45,684 bases of DNA from Rubrobacter sp. GTDB lineage: Bacteria > Chloroflexota > Chloroflexia > Thermobaculales > Thermobaculaceae. The stretch lies in the NCBI GenBank assembly GCA_016781845.1, contig JADDPP010000384.1, positions 1 through 45,684 on the forward strand. The letters are read 5' to 3'. Below, in pieces: positions 15,601 through 24,014 of the stretch. Made by a program: the position numbers and the translations under genes. The notes under the pieces are model-generated. The model was not told where the DNA came from. It saw only the letters and a program-made list of their open reading frames with translations, and ran no database searches. Position 1 is the first letter of the stretch; each line of letters begins with the position of its first letter.

Positions 15601-15989
15601 CGCAGACCTCCCCAGCCTCCAACTGAGGCTAGGAGCGATGGTAGCGTAGCGCCCGTAACTTGGCAAGGGCCGGAGCGAAGCGGAGAGGCGCGCCGGATTT
15701 TAGAGGAGGGTGTCGGATAGCAGTGTTAGGGGGATGCCGGGGTGTGAGTTTGCTGGGATGAACCAGGAGGACGCGTTTACCGGGATGGCTGAGTTGTGAA
15801 GCCGTTTCCTCCCTCGATGAGGAGCGGCGGCTTCTGCCGGGCGGCCTAAGCCCCAGGGCTGCACGAGGGGGCCGGCTCTCGTCCGGATGCCCTCCTTTGG
15901 GCACGCCTCGCGGGAGCTTCGCTACTTCACCTGGGCAAGATGTACCTGAGACGAGCATACAGCGGCTTACCGAGGCTGCGGTCGTGCCC
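15601..15989. other. Non-coding, GC-rich structured intergenic region
   Basis: I see no gene here. Apart from the CdaR promoter, the stretch 15700-15960 is rich in potential stems: GAAGCCG (15798-15804) with CGGCTTC (15828-15834), enclosing CCTC/GAGG; AGCCC/GGGCT near 15850-15861; and TGCCC/GGGCA near 15888-15903. An open frame on the minus strand (15629-15958) has low-complexity Pro/Arg/Ser content, no Shine-Dalgarno and no recognisable domain, so I do not call it. It could be a dispersed non-coding repeat or an RNA gene transcribed with the methyltransferase. No tRNA, RNase P, SRP or tmRNA hallmark is present. Confidence 0.45.
15638..15666 (-). promoter_or_regulatory. Sigma-70 type promoter for the CdaR-like gene
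   Basis: On the minus strand TTGCCA (15666-15661) and TACCAT (15643-15638) are separated by 17 bases. The start site would be near 15631, giving a leader of about 30 bases before ATG 15600. Consensus match only. Confidence 0.5.
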
Positions 15990-16673
15990 CTACGGTGCCT
16001 CTTCCGAAATCGTGGAGGGTTCCTTCTCGGCTACCAGAATGTAGGCTGTGCCTCGGCTGTTCCCCCGCGTGTGGTGACTGATACGGAAACCAGGGACGTC
16101 GGGCCAGCCGACACCCGCTGGGGAGTGCTGGCTGCCGTAGACGAGGCGGTGGAAGCGGATCAGGAGTTTGCTGCGGTGGTCAACGGGCAGCAGCTCGCCC
16201 GAGAGTACGACGACGAGTCTACCGGCTGGGCGCAGGACCCGATGAGCTTCCGCCCAGGTCCGGCTGTCGGCGATGTAGCTGGATGGGAACGTGCTGACTA
16301 CGGCATCTACGGCCGTGTCAGGCAGCGGCAGGGCAGTGGCTGAGCCGACCGTGAGACGCGCCGAGCAGCCACAGCGTTCCAGCTTGGAAGTTGCGATGAG
16401 CCACATTCGCGGAGAGGCATCTACTCCTGTAAGCACGTAGCCGCGCCTGCACATCTCGAGCGCAAGCTCCCCGGTTCCGTACCCGAGCTCCAGGACCTCG
16501 CGGCCCTCAATGAAATCAAGCGCGTACCGCTGCCACACGCTCCACTGGCCCGCGAAGAAGAAGGAGCTTATGCGGTCGTAGAAGGGGGCGAGGGTGCCAT
16601 AGAGAGACTGGAAGGCGCGGGGACCTGTTGCGACACGCAGCCGATCGAGAAGGCGGTCCTGCAGGCTACGCAC
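15990..16673 (-). CDS. Class I SAM-dependent methyltransferase
   Basis: About 227 residues with a Rossmann-type methyltransferase core: motif I VLELGYGTGELAL, motif II GVDASPRM, motif IV region DAVVSTFPSSYI, and RVLRPAGRLVVVLSGEL. It is UbiE-like in general style, but the substrate cannot be inferred. The frame extends to 16811, but that part lies over the thioesterase and is Arg/Thr/Ser-rich; GTG 16673 overlaps the thioesterase end by eight bases and is my choice, with moderate certainty because no strong ribosome site is seen. The stop TAG lies in CCGTAGGGGCACG, which resembles one arm of the GTAGGGG element family. It is the distal gene after the sigma factor region. Confidence 0.8.
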   Translation of the reverse strand: MRSLQDRLLDRLRVATGPRAFQSLYGTLAPFYDRISSFFFAGQWSVWQRYALDFIEGREVLELGYGTGELALEMCRRGYVLTGVDASPRMWLIATSKLERCGCSARLTVGSATALPLPDTAVDAVVSTFPSSYIADSRTWAEAHRVLRPAGRLVVVLSGELLPVDHRSKLLIRFHRLVYGSQHSPAGVGWPDVPGFRISHHTRGNSRGTAYILVAEKEPSTISEEAP

Positions 16674-17103
16674 TTGTCGAGGGGGCGAGCCGTTCCGCTG
16701 CCGCCTGCACGCGCGACCAGAGGTCCGGGTAGCGGTCGAGTCGTTGCACGCGGCCGTGTGAGTTGACGAAGGAGTGGACCGTGCGCGCGGTCGCGAGTGG
16801 GCGCGGCTCACCCTGCAGCCGCAGGTTGTACCCGAAGCCGACTCTCGTGCGCGTGAGCTCCTGCATGTGTGCCCAGACCTCGATGACCTGGTCGTACAAC
16901 GCGGGCCGGTGGTAGTGGACCTGCAGATGGATAACAGGCAGGTGGATGCCGAGGACTTGCAGCTCGGAGTACGGAAGGCCGTGAGCGCGCAGCGCCTCCG
17001 TGCGCCCGGCTTCTAGCCAAACTATGTAGTTTGCGTGGTATACGACGCCGCTGGCATCTGTGTCGGCGTACCGTGCCCTCACCGTCGTGCAGTGCTCGGC
17101 CAC
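16666..17103 (-). CDS. YbgC-like acyl-CoA thioesterase (hot-dog fold)
   Basis: A 145-residue 4-hydroxybenzoyl-CoA thioesterase-type protein, hydrolysing acyl-CoA thioesters in the cytoplasm. The signature ARYADTDASGVVYHANYIVWLE carries the catalytic Asp in the DTD-x-x-G-V-V-Y-H-x-N-Y pattern, and the rest (RTEALRAHG, VHYHRPALYDQVIEV) follows the YbgC/FadM branch. GTG 17103 has AAGGAG five bases upstream; the upstream ATG at 17139 does not. The acyl chain specificity is unknown. It lies 62 bases downstream of rpoD and overlaps the following methyltransferase. Confidence 0.85.
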   Translation of the reverse strand: MAEHCTTVRARYADTDASGVVYHANYIVWLEAGRTEALRAHGLPYSELQVLGIHLPVIHLQVHYHRPALYDQVIEVWAHMQELTRTRVGFGYNLRLQGEPRPLATARTVHSFVNSHGRVQRLDRYPDLWSRVQAAAERLAPSTSA

Positions 17104-17124
17104 AGGCTCTCCTTGGATGGGTAG

Positions 17125-17162
17125 CGAGTGGCCGAGCACTTACCGCTCACCACTCGTCACTC
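17125..17162. repeat. AGTGATGAG-family inverted repeat, copy 1
   Basis: CGAGTGG (17125-17131) pairs with CCACTCG (17150-17156). The right arm region CTCACCACTCGTCACTC (17146-17162) matches the arm at 36797-36813 at 15 of 17 positions. It lies between rpoD and the thioesterase gene. Confidence 0.4.
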
Positions 17163-17165
17163 CTG

Positions 17166-18254
17166 TTAGTACCCGGACAACTGGTCCGCGACGCCCGGGC
17201 GCCGCAGCTTTTCGAGAGCCTGTTTCTCGAGCTGGCGGACGCGCTCGCGGGTAACACCAAGACGCTCGCCTACTTTCTCAAGCGGGTATATGTGGCCGTC
17301 GCCGAGGCCGAAGCGCATCTGCAGGACGATCTTCTCGCGGTCTGTCAGCGCCTGGGTAAGGACACGGTCCACCTCCATCTTGACCACCTCATCCGTGGCA
17401 GATTCTTCAGGGCTGCTATCAGACGCGGGGACGATATCACCCAGGCTGGCGTCCGCCGCGGTGCCCAGGGGTGCATCGAGTGAGACAGGTCGGGGCAGGT
17501 AAGCCAGGATCTCCCGCACACGGTCCGCTGGAATCTGCACCTTCTCGGCTATCTCCTCGGGTGTGGGATCCCTGTCAAGGCTCTGAGAGAGCTGCTGACG
17601 CGCTCGGGTGATCTTGCTGCTCTGCTCCGTGATGTGGGCAGGCAGTCTTATCTCTCGGGACTTATCAGCGATTGCGCGTGTGATCGCCTGTCGTATCCAC
17701 CAGGTAGCGTACGTGCTGAACCGGAAACCGCGCCGGTAGTCGAACTTCTGGACGGCGCGCATGAGCCCGATGTTCCCTTCCTGTATGATGTCGAGCAGGG
17801 GCATGCCGTGGCCTATGTAGCGCTTGGCTATGCTGACTACGAGTCGCAGGTTGGCGAGTACGAACTCGCGAGTTGCTTCGAGGTCCCCGGCCTCCACACG
17901 GCGGGCGAGGTCAATCTCCTGCTCTGGCGTGAGGAGCGGCACGCTCCCGATGTCCCGCAGGTACACCTTTACGGCGTCAGCGGCATGATCCGCGTCCACG
18001 GGGAGGTTGGAGAGCCCTGCGATCTGCAACGTCTCGTCCGTAACCTCCGATGCATCGCTGTCCTGATCCGCCTCACCGGCGGCAGGGGCGATGTCAATAC
18101 CCGCGTCGCTGAGCGCATTATGTACCTTGTCGACGACATCAGGGTTCGCTTCAGGGTCGGGCAGCCGGGAGAGCACCTCGGTCTCGGTGACGTAGCCCTT
18201 CTCCCGGCCCAGATTCATCAGCTCTTCAAGGGCGGTATCCGTTTGGTTGGTCAC
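17166..18254 (-). CDS. rpoD: Housekeeping-type RNA polymerase sigma factor (RpoD/SigA family)
   Basis: A 362-residue sigma-70 group 1/2 factor. A short region 1.1-like acidic N-terminus (about 1-85, with [24 protein letters not shown]) is followed by region 1.2 ([27 protein letters not shown]), region 2 (about 130-200) with the -10 recognition helix [17 protein letters not shown], region 3 (about 202-280) and region 4 (about 298-352) with the -35 helix-turn-helix [23 protein letters not shown]. The N-terminal domain and full set of regions suggest the principal sigma factor, but a second paralogue elsewhere cannot be excluded. GTG start with GGGAG nine bases upstream. It matches the consensus-like promoters seen in this window. 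Confidence 0.92.
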   Translation of the reverse strand: MTNQTDTALEELMNLGREKGYVTETEVLSRLPDPEANPDVVDKVHNALSDAGIDIAPAAGEADQDSDASEVTDETLQIAGLSNLPVDADHAADAVKVYLRDIGSVPLLTPEQEIDLARRVEAGDLEATREFVLANLRLVVSIAKRYIGHGMPLLDIIQEGNIGLMRAVQKFDYRRGFRFSTYATWWIRQAITRAIADKSREIRLPAHITEQSSKITRARQQLSQSLDRDPTPEEIAEKVQIPADRVREILAYLPRPVSLDAPLGTAADASLGDIVPASDSSPEESATDEVVKMEVDRVLTQALTDREKIVLQMRFGLGDGHIYPLEKVGERLGVTRERVRQLEKQALEKLRRPGVADQLSGY

Positions 18255-18462
18255 GATTGAAGTCTCCCTTCCGGTTTGATCCCGTGTTGACTGATTATCG
18301 GACTGTGCAAGAGCCGTACCAGTCGCGGGTCATTGGCTGGGTCACTCGGGGCGCCAGCCGACATATCCTCGAAGCCGCCGTCGGTAACGGCGGACCACGG
18401 AACGTACCGGCGGTACCTGCGTCGTTGGCCTACCCGCGTGATGCCGAGTGGCGACGGCCCTG

Positions 18463-18471
18463 TGCTATACT
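18463..18471 (+). promoter_or_regulatory. Extended -10 promoter for folP operon
   Basis: TGCTATACT is an extended -10 element (TGn followed by TATACT at 18466-18471). No good -35 is visible, as is usual for extended -10 promoters. Transcription would begin near 18478, 20 bases before ATG 18498, and would cover folP, lipM, fabZ and pfp. Confidence 0.55.
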
Positions 18472-18497
18472 GCGCCGTCGGTAGGAAGAGGGCGATT

Positions 18498-19670
18498 ATG
18501 AGCTTCATGGTACGAGAGATTGCGAGCGGCGCGCATGCTGTAGAGGCGGAGATAAATGCGCGGCCCCCGTACAAGCTCGACGCCGCCGAGATGAGGCCTC
18601 TGCTCCTCAAGGTGCAAGCTCACGGAGACACGCGGTGGCATGAAGTGTGTGACATCGTTACTGCGTCAGGCATGATCATGTCAGCAGCGGAGAATACCCT
18701 CTTGCTGAGTGGCACTGTGTATAACTGCTGCCAACTCATCTCGCTCCTTCACTGCCGACAGATGCCTGAGCTCGCTGCAGCTATACAATCGGCTCTCGAC
18801 GTTCGACGGACTGTTCACCTGAATGCCCGAGGCAGGACCCTCCCACTGGGGGAGCGGACCCTTGTAATGGGCATTATCAACGTCAGCCCGGACTCCTTTT
18901 CCAGAGACGGTCTGGCCGATGCTGGGGCTGCGGTCGAGCAGGCGCGCCGGTTTCTGGAAGCGGGCGCGGAGATTCTGGACGTAGGCGCGATGAGCACCCG
19001 GCCCCGCTCTCAGCCGGTGTCCGAGGAGTTGGAGGCGCGCCGCCTGAGCGAGACCATAGGTGCGTTGCGAGCGCTTACCGATGTACCTGTGTCCGCTGAC
19101 ACATACCGAGTCGGGCCTGCGAGGGCCGCACTGGAGGCCGGGGCGGACATCATCAACGACATCTCCGGCCTGCGAGACCCACGCATGGCGCCCCTGGCAG
19201 CGGAGTATGACGCGGGCGTGGTGGTGATGCACATGCTCGGCACGCCGGACACGATGCAGCAGGACCCGCGCTACGAAGATGTGGTGGGTGAGGTGTACGA
19301 GTACCTGGCGGCCGCTGCGGGACGCGCGGAGGCGGCGGGCGTCCGCCGCGAAGGTATCGTCCTGGACCCAGGTATTGGGTTCGGCAAGACTGTGGGGCAC
19401 AACCTGGAGCTACTGCGCCGCCTGCGAGAGTTCACCGGACTCGGCCTGCCGCTGCTCGTCGGAACCTCGCGTAAGAGCTTTATAGGGCGCGTTACCGGAC
19501 GCGATGTCGGGGATCGCATAGAGGGCACGGCGGCGACCGTAGCACTGTCTATAGCAAACGGCGCCGACATCGTGCGTGTCCACGACGTGGAGCAGATGGT
19601 GGCGGTGGCCCGAATGAGCGACGCGATTGTGCGGGGGGCCACCTCCGTTGGGGCACAAGTCGCGCGATGA
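18498..19670 (+). CDS. folP: Dihydropteroate synthase with N-terminal extension
   Basis: FolP condenses p-aminobenzoate with dihydropterin pyrophosphate in folate synthesis. The catalytic TIM barrel occupies about residues 110-385: MGIINVSPDSFSRDG, GAEILDVGAMSTRPRS, SADTYR, DIINDISGL, VVMHMLGTPDTMQ, LDPGIGFGKT followed by HNLELL, GTSRKSFIG and RVHDV. In front is a domain of about 110 residues (LRKVQ-like LLLKVQAHGDTRWHEV and NTLLLSGTVYNCCQLISLL) of the kind seen in some Firmicute and thermophile DHPS proteins; its role is not known to me. ATG 18498 has AGGAAGAGG upstream. The gene ends in a 4-base overlap with lipM. Confidence 0.93.
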   Translation: MSFMVREIASGAHAVEAEINARPPYKLDAAEMRPLLLKVQAHGDTRWHEVCDIVTASGMIMSAAENTLLLSGTVYNCCQLISLLHCRQMPELAAAIQSALDVRRTVHLNARGRTLPLGERTLVMGIINVSPDSFSRDGLADAGAAVEQARRFLEAGAEILDVGAMSTRPRSQPVSEELEARRLSETIGALRALTDVPVSADTYRVGPARAALEAGADIINDISGLRDPRMAPLAAEYDAGVVVMHMLGTPDTMQQDPRYEDVVGEVYEYLAAAAGRAEAAGVRREGIVLDPGIGFGKTVGHNLELLRRLREFTGLGLPLLVGTSRKSFIGRVTGRDVGDRIEGTAATVALSIANGADIVRVHDVEQMVAVARMSDAIVRGATSVGAQVAR

Positions 19671-20476
19671 CCTGGCGAGTGCTCGTAACCCCGCCTTCTA
19701 GCGGGGCGTGGAACATGGCGGTGGACGAGGCTGTGCTCCTCGCTGCAGCGGCTCGGGAGGCTCCGCGCACGCTTCGCCTGTACACCTGGTCTCCGAGTTG
19801 TACGAGCATCGGGAGGTTCCAGCGTGCGGCGGACCTTACGGAGGAGGCACGCGCAGAGCCGGGCGTGAGCTGGGTGCGCAGGCCGACGGGTGGAAGGGCA
19901 CTGCATCACGGTCCCGAACTCACGTATAGCGTGGTCGCGCCGCTCGACGATGAGCTCGTGTCCGGCACCGTGCTGCAAAGCTACAGCAAGATCGCGCGAT
20001 CGCTGCTCGCGGCACTGGCGGCGCTTGGCGTGTCTGCCGATCTCGCCGGTTGCGGCGACGTGGGACGCATCAGGTCGAACCCCTCGTGCTTCGATAACGC
20101 CTCCGCGAACGAGATCCTGCACCGCGGGCGCAAGCTGATCGGTAGCGCGCAGCTGCGCCACGGCAATGTCCTGCTGCAGCACGGGTCTATCCTGATCGAG
20201 AGTCCCGCGCGGGCGTTCTTCAAAGCCGTGCAGTTTGACACCGAGGAGGAGCGGGTGCGCGCACAGGAGTACGGCGAGGCGCGGCTCACAACCCTCTCGG
20301 AGGCGCTTGGCCGGATGGTGGGGCTGGAGGAGGTGCGTCGCGCGATGGTAGACGGCTTCGAGAAGTGCTGGGGTGTGGAACTAATTCCGGACGAGCTAAG
20401 CAAGGTCGAGTTCCGGCGAGCACAGGAGCTAGAGGCATTGAAGTATCGCGGTGTGGAGTGGAGCTACCGTAAGTAG
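19667..20476 (+). CDS. lipM: LipM-type octanoyltransferase / lipoate-protein ligase A family
   Basis: A 269-residue member of the BPL/LplA/LipB fold, which attaches octanoate or lipoate to a lysine on GcvH or E2 proteins. Visible motifs are [36 protein letters not shown] (ligand site), and [17 protein letters not shown] followed by [17 protein letters not shown]. The Cys at 141 lies where LipM-type octanoyltransferases have their catalytic Cys, and K156 is the conserved Lys, so LipM is favoured over an ATP-using LplA. The start overlaps folP as ATGA. The clustering with fabZ makes sense, as octanoyl-ACP comes from fatty acid synthesis. Confidence 0.82.
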   Translation: MTWRVLVTPPSSGAWNMAVDEAVLLAAAAREAPRTLRLYTWSPSCTSIGRFQRAADLTEEARAEPGVSWVRRPTGGRALHHGPELTYSVVAPLDDELVSGTVLQSYSKIARSLLAALAALGVSADLAGCGDVGRIRSNPSCFDNASANEILHRGRKLIGSAQLRHGNVLLQHGSILIESPARAFFKAVQFDTEEERVRAQEYGEARLTTLSEALGRMVGLEEVRRAMVDGFEKCWGVELIPDELSKVEFRRAQELEALKYRGVEWSYRK

Positions 20477-20489
20477 GAGGCGCAGACAG

Positions 20490-20921
20490 TTGCTCGAGTC
20501 CGAACAGATACAGGCGATCATCCCCCACAGATACCCGTTCCTGCTTGTAGACCGCATTCTGGAGGTCGAGTACGGCGTGCGGGCAGTTGGGCTCAAGAAC
20601 GTAAGCGCGAACGAGGCGTACTTCCAGGGACATTTTCCAGGGGCGCCCATAATGCCCGGCGTGCTGCAGGTCGAGGCACTCGCGCAGGTGGGAGCGGTCG
20701 CACTGCTCGGTATGCCGGAGAACGAGGGCAAGCTCGCGTACTTTGCTGGAATAGACGGTGTGCGCTTCAGGCGGCCGGTACGACCAGGCGACCAGCTCCG
20801 GCTGGAGGTCATGATAGAGCGTGTGCGTCGCGGCATAGGCACCGGCACAGCGGTGGCTACCGTGGACGGCGTCGTGACGACCGAGGGACGGTTGACATTC
20901 GCGGTTGGGGCGAGGCCGTAG
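20490..20921 (+). CDS. fabZ: 3-hydroxyacyl-[acyl-carrier-protein] dehydratase FabZ
   Basis: FabZ dehydrates 3-hydroxyacyl-ACP in the fatty acid elongation cycle. The 143-residue product has [14 protein letters not shown] at the start, the active-site His48 in [13 protein letters not shown] and Glu62 in VLQVEALAQ, and the hot-dog central helix. An in-frame start further upstream lies inside lipM; TTG 20490 has GGAGG nine bases before it and gives the normal FabZ length. It lies 13 bases after the lipM stop in the folP-lipM-fabZ-pfp operon. Confidence 0.93.
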   Translation: MLESEQIQAIIPHRYPFLLVDRILEVEYGVRAVGLKNVSANEAYFQGHFPGAPIMPGVLQVEALAQVGAVALLGMPENEGKLAYFAGIDGVRFRRPVRPGDQLRLEVMIERVRRGIGTGTAVATVDGVVTTEGRLTFAVGARP

Positions 20922-20933
20922 AGAGGAAAGGTT

Positions 20934-22166
20934 TTGGGCATTAAGGGTAGGCTGATTGTCGGGCAGTCGGGCGGCTGCACGGCCGTCATCAACGCAAGCC
21001 TCGCAGGCGTGGTAGAGGCGGCCTTACCGGATGACCGGATCGGTGACATTCTCGGTATGCGGCACGGCATCGAGGGGCTGCTGCGGCGCGAGCTGATCAA
21101 TCTACGCGCGGAGCCGGCGCACGTATGGCCGGCCATCCAACGTACTCCCTCCGCCGCACTGGGCTCGGCGCGCTACAAGCTGAGCGAAGGCGACATCGAG
21201 CGCATACTCGAAACGCTGCGCGAGCTCGACGTGCGTTACTTCGTGTACATCGGTGGCAACGACTCGGCGGACACGGCGCACCGGATATCGCGGGCCGCCG
21301 AGCATGCAGGCTACGAGCTTCACGCCATCTCAGTGCCCAAAACTATAGACAACGACCTTCCGCACACAGACCACTCCCCCGGCTACGGTAGCATCGCGCG
21401 CTTCGTCTCCACAGTAACGCAGGAGATAGGGCTGGACACGGAGGCGATGCGCAGGGTAGATCCTGTGAAGATACTCGAGGTGATGGGGCGGGACGCCGGT
21501 TGGGTGGCCGCCAGCGCGTCGCTCGGCAAGCAGCGCCCCTCCGATGCGCCGCACCTTATCTACATGCCGGAGCGTCCACTCTCGCGCGAGCGCTTCCTGC
21601 GCGATGTGCAGGAGTGCCATGCCCAGCATGGGTACGCCGTCGTCGTAGTGACCGAGACGGTTCGCGATGAGACGGGGGAGAGCATCGCTCGCACCGATCC
21701 GGTCTTCAGCCAGGACGCCTTCGGCCACCGCTACCTTACGGGTGCGGCCAGCTACCTGTCGGATTTGGTCGCGCGCGAGCTGGGGCTGCGGGCGCGCTTC
21801 GACAAACCGGGCACGATCCAGCGGATGAACATGGCTCTGGCGAGCGAGGTGGACGTCAATGAGGCGTACATGGCGGGCCGCCATGCGGTGCGCGCGGCGC
21901 TGGAGGGCGAGACCGACCGGATGGTGTCTATAGAACGGGTGAGCAGCCAGCCGTACGAGTCGAGGCTCGGCCTCGTGCCGCTGGAGCATATCGCGAACCA
22001 GCAGAAACTGCTGCCGGATGAGTACATCAACCAGGAGGGCAACCACGTGACGGAGGCGTTTCGCGAGTATGCCCTGCCGCTAATCGGGGGTGAGGCTGCG
22101 ACGTACCCGCGCCTGCGCGCCGTGCCGTTCGCGACCCTCGGAAGTTCTGTACCGGCCGAGGCGTGA
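20934..22166 (+). CDS. pfp: Phosphofructokinase, pyrophosphate-dependent type
   Basis: A 410-residue phosphofructokinase, phosphorylating fructose 6-phosphate to the 1,6-bisphosphate. Three signatures favour PPi over ATP as donor: GGND at 107-110 where ATP enzymes have GGDG, PKTIDND at 135-141 with Lys instead of the Gly of PGTIDND, and MGRDAGW in place of MGRYCG. The first loop is QSGGCTAVIN. The PPi reaction is reversible, so it may serve glycolysis and gluconeogenesis. TTG start with AGGAAAGG upstream. It follows fabZ by 12 bases. Donor choice is inferred from motif, not measured. Confidence 0.88.
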   Translation: MGIKGRLIVGQSGGCTAVINASLAGVVEAALPDDRIGDILGMRHGIEGLLRRELINLRAEPAHVWPAIQRTPSAALGSARYKLSEGDIERILETLRELDVRYFVYIGGNDSADTAHRISRAAEHAGYELHAISVPKTIDNDLPHTDHSPGYGSIARFVSTVTQEIGLDTEAMRRVDPVKILEVMGRDAGWVAASASLGKQRPSDAPHLIYMPERPLSRERFLRDVQECHAQHGYAVVVVTETVRDETGESIARTDPVFSQDAFGHRYLTGAASYLSDLVARELGLRARFDKPGTIQRMNMALASEVDVNEAYMAGRHAVRAALEGETDRMVSIERVSSQPYESRLGLVPLEHIANQQKLLPDEYINQEGNHVTEAFREYALPLIGGEAATYPRLRAVPFATLGSSVPAEA

Positions 22167-22329
22167 TACGGCTTCCGAGGGAACGTACGCGCCGACTGTC
22201 AGTACTCTGGGACCACGGGTTCTTTGCTTCGCTCCGAGTGAGAAGATTGGCTGCCTTCACCCGAAGGCCAGGTGGAGAACCCCGCTCAGCACGCAGGCGT
22301 GGCGCGCGTCGGTCGGCGCGTTAGAGTCT

Positions 22330-22782
22330 CTACCTCTCCCTCTCGGGAAGGACGAGGTGGACTGCGTGCCCGCAGTAGGGGCACAGGTTCCATGTGGGCC
22401 GGACGGGGCGCTTGCAGAAGTCGCACGGTTGCTTGACGTCGAGCCCGCAGTGGGGGCACACGCGGTAGTCGGGAAGGATGCGAGTGTGGCAGCGCGGGCA
22501 CAGGTCGCCTTCACTCGCGGCCAGCAGGTCGGCCCGCTCTTGCACGCCCTGTCGGTACGTCTCGGAGAGGGTCTGCTGCGGTCTCAACAACAGGTAGATG
22601 GTCCAGCCTATCACGAACGTCGCGGCCACGAGCACGGTGGACAGGATTATGGCGAGCGGATTGTTCGTGCGGCGCTGAGCATCGCGGAACACCCAGAGCA
22701 CGAGCGCCACCCACACCATCGCGCCGAAAGCCCCGCCGAGCGCTAGGCTGAGCCGCAGCAACTCATACGCCTCTTCGGTCAC
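22330..22782 (-). CDS. Small membrane protein with double zinc ribbon
   Basis: A 150-residue protein with two predicted membrane helices (about residues 10-31 and 43-66) and a cytosolic C-terminal double zinc ribbon: CPRC with CPHCG, then CDFC with CPYCG, eight cysteines in all. Such DZR-tailed small membrane proteins are widespread and mostly uncharacterised; the ribbon probably binds a protein or nucleic acid partner. GTG start with only a weak upstream ribosome site. It stands alone between pfp (convergent) and the darA-tmk operon. Function not known. Confidence 0.75.
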   Translation of the reverse strand: MTEEAYELLRLSLALGGAFGAMVWVALVLWVFRDAQRRTNNPLAIILSTVLVAATFVIGWTIYLLLRPQQTLSETYRQGVQERADLLAASEGDLCPRCHTRILPDYRVCPHCGLDVKQPCDFCKRPVRPTWNLCPYCGHAVHLVLPERER

Positions 22783-22994
22783 CGCAGGTCTAACCCGAAA
22801 AACTCACCACAGAGCAGGCAGAGCGAGCGCCGGATTGAGAAGGAGGCGGTGATACCTTTGCAGCGGGCATCGCCGCTGGAACAGCGGGGCAGGCGGCCAG
22901 TATTCGTCCTGTGCCCCACACCTCGAAGGTTGCCTCCAACTCATACCTCTATACTCTCTGCGTGCCCTGTGTACTCGATACCGGAGGGCGCAGC

Positions 22995-23324
22995 CTAGAT
23001 TCGCTCGTATCGTTCCACGGGCAGAACGAATACCGTCGCACCGCCCACATCCACCTCTACCGGACCGGTTGGCAGATACTCACCCGACTCGATAGCTGGT
23101 ATGGACGGGCTCATCAGACGAGTGCGAGTGCGGCAGGTCTGCTGGAGGATGTTGAAGAGCCGGTTGAGGCGCTCATCATCAACGCCGATGAAAACTGTGG
23201 CATTGCCCTCACGCAGAAATCCGCCCTTGGAGTTCACCAGGGTCGCCCCGATCTCCTCCCGGTTGAGTGCGTCCAGCAATGCGTTCGTATCTCGGCTGCT
23301 TATAACAGCTATCACCAGCTTCAA
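22995..23324 (-). CDS. darA: Cyclic-di-AMP receptor, DarA/PstA (PII-like) family
   Basis: A 109-residue protein matching the DarA/PstA (YaaQ) family, PII-like trimeric proteins that bind c-di-AMP. Seen features: MKLVIAVISSRDTNALLDAL, EIGATLVNSKGGFLREGNATVFIGV (the ligand-facing T-loop region) and GGATVFVLPVERYERI at the end. The TTG start overlaps the tmk stop as TTGA, with GGAGG nine bases upstream. The tmk-darA neighbourhood is also found in Bacillus (tmk-yaaQ), which supports the identification. It suggests the organism uses c-di-AMP signalling, but no cyclase is in the window. Confidence 0.9.
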   Translation of the reverse strand: MKLVIAVISSRDTNALLDALNREEIGATLVNSKGGFLREGNATVFIGVDDERLNRLFNILQQTCRTRTRLMSPSIPAIESGEYLPTGPVEVDVGGATVFVLPVERYERI

Positions 23325-24001
23325 AGCCTCGGACCTCCCACCCTGTCACTAACTGTTCTCGGAAGAACGATTTTCATTATCTCGTCGTGGATCGCCGCGA
23401 ACGGCCTTGCCGCGTCCACGACGACCACCCGGCTCGGGTTCTCGCGCGCTACTCGCAGGTACGCCTCCCGCACTCGGTAGTGAAACTCGATGGAACGTTC
23501 ATCGAAGCTGTTCCAGCCTTCCTGCGCTCCGACCGCTCCCTCTCTCCTCGCCCGTTCCCGCCGCCGGATGCCTTCCCGCGGGTCGAGGTCAAGGTAGATT
23601 GTGAGGTCTGGCTCCAGCCCGCCGGTCGCTATGGAGATCGCGCTCTCAACCGCCGCGTCCGAGATTCCGTCCCCACCGCCCTGGTACGCTCGAGTCGAGT
23701 CGGAGTAGCGAACGCATACAACAGTCTCTCCTCGCTCGAGCGCGGGGCGCAGAACCTCATGCACCAATTGGGCTCTAGCAGCGGAGAGTAGCAGGAGTTG
23801 GGTCAGCGGGTCAAGGCGGGGCCCGTCGAGTGCGAGCAAAGTATGACGCACCCGCTCCCCGAGGTCGGTGCCACCGGGCTCGCGTGTGAGCAGTGTTGGA
23901 CCGCGCCCGTGAGCTTCGAGCGCGGACGCGAGAGCGCGGCCCTGACTGGTCTTACCGCTGCCCTCGGTGCCTTCGAGTGTTATGAACAAGGCGTCGCTCA
24001 C
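23321..24001 (-). CDS. tmk: Thymidylate kinase, with altered DRY motif
   Basis: Tmk phosphorylates dTMP to dTDP. The 226-residue protein has the P-loop GTEGSGKT (11-18), REPGGTDLGE (substrate binding), SDSTRAYQGGG, and the LID region RRRERARREG, followed by FDERSIEFHYRVREAYL. The usual DR(Y/F/H) motif reads VRY at 97-99, so the Asp is missing while Arg and Tyr remain; this Asp is strongly conserved in the family. The rest is typical and the gene sits in a normal context, so it is probably functional, but this is worth checking. GTG start; it overlaps darA by four bases. Confidence 0.9.
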   Translation of the reverse strand: MSDALFITLEGTEGSGKTSQGRALASALEAHGRGPTLLTREPGGTDLGERVRHTLLALDGPRLDPLTQLLLLSAARAQLVHEVLRPALERGETVVCVRYSDSTRAYQGGGDGISDAAVESAISIATGGLEPDLTIYLDLDPREGIRRRERARREGAVGAQEGWNSFDERSIEFHYRVREAYLRVARENPSRVVVVDAARPFAAIHDEIMKIVLPRTVSDRVGGPRL

Positions 24002-24014
24002 GCCCCTGCGATAC

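Noticed and set aside
14282-15834. Rho-independent terminators at the hairpins 14282-14299 and 15798-15834
   Set aside because: Both stems are GC-rich but no run of U follows in either direction.
15629-15958. 109-residue minus-strand frame in the 15601-15989 gap
   Set aside because: No Shine-Dalgarno, low-complexity Pro/Arg/Ser content, and it overlaps the CdaR promoter; likely chance openness.
22783-22994. Possible tRNA or small RNA in the gap between the zinc-ribbon gene and darA
   Set aside because: Only a 6-bp stem (CAGCGG/CCGCTG) is visible; no T-loop or cloverleaf signature.
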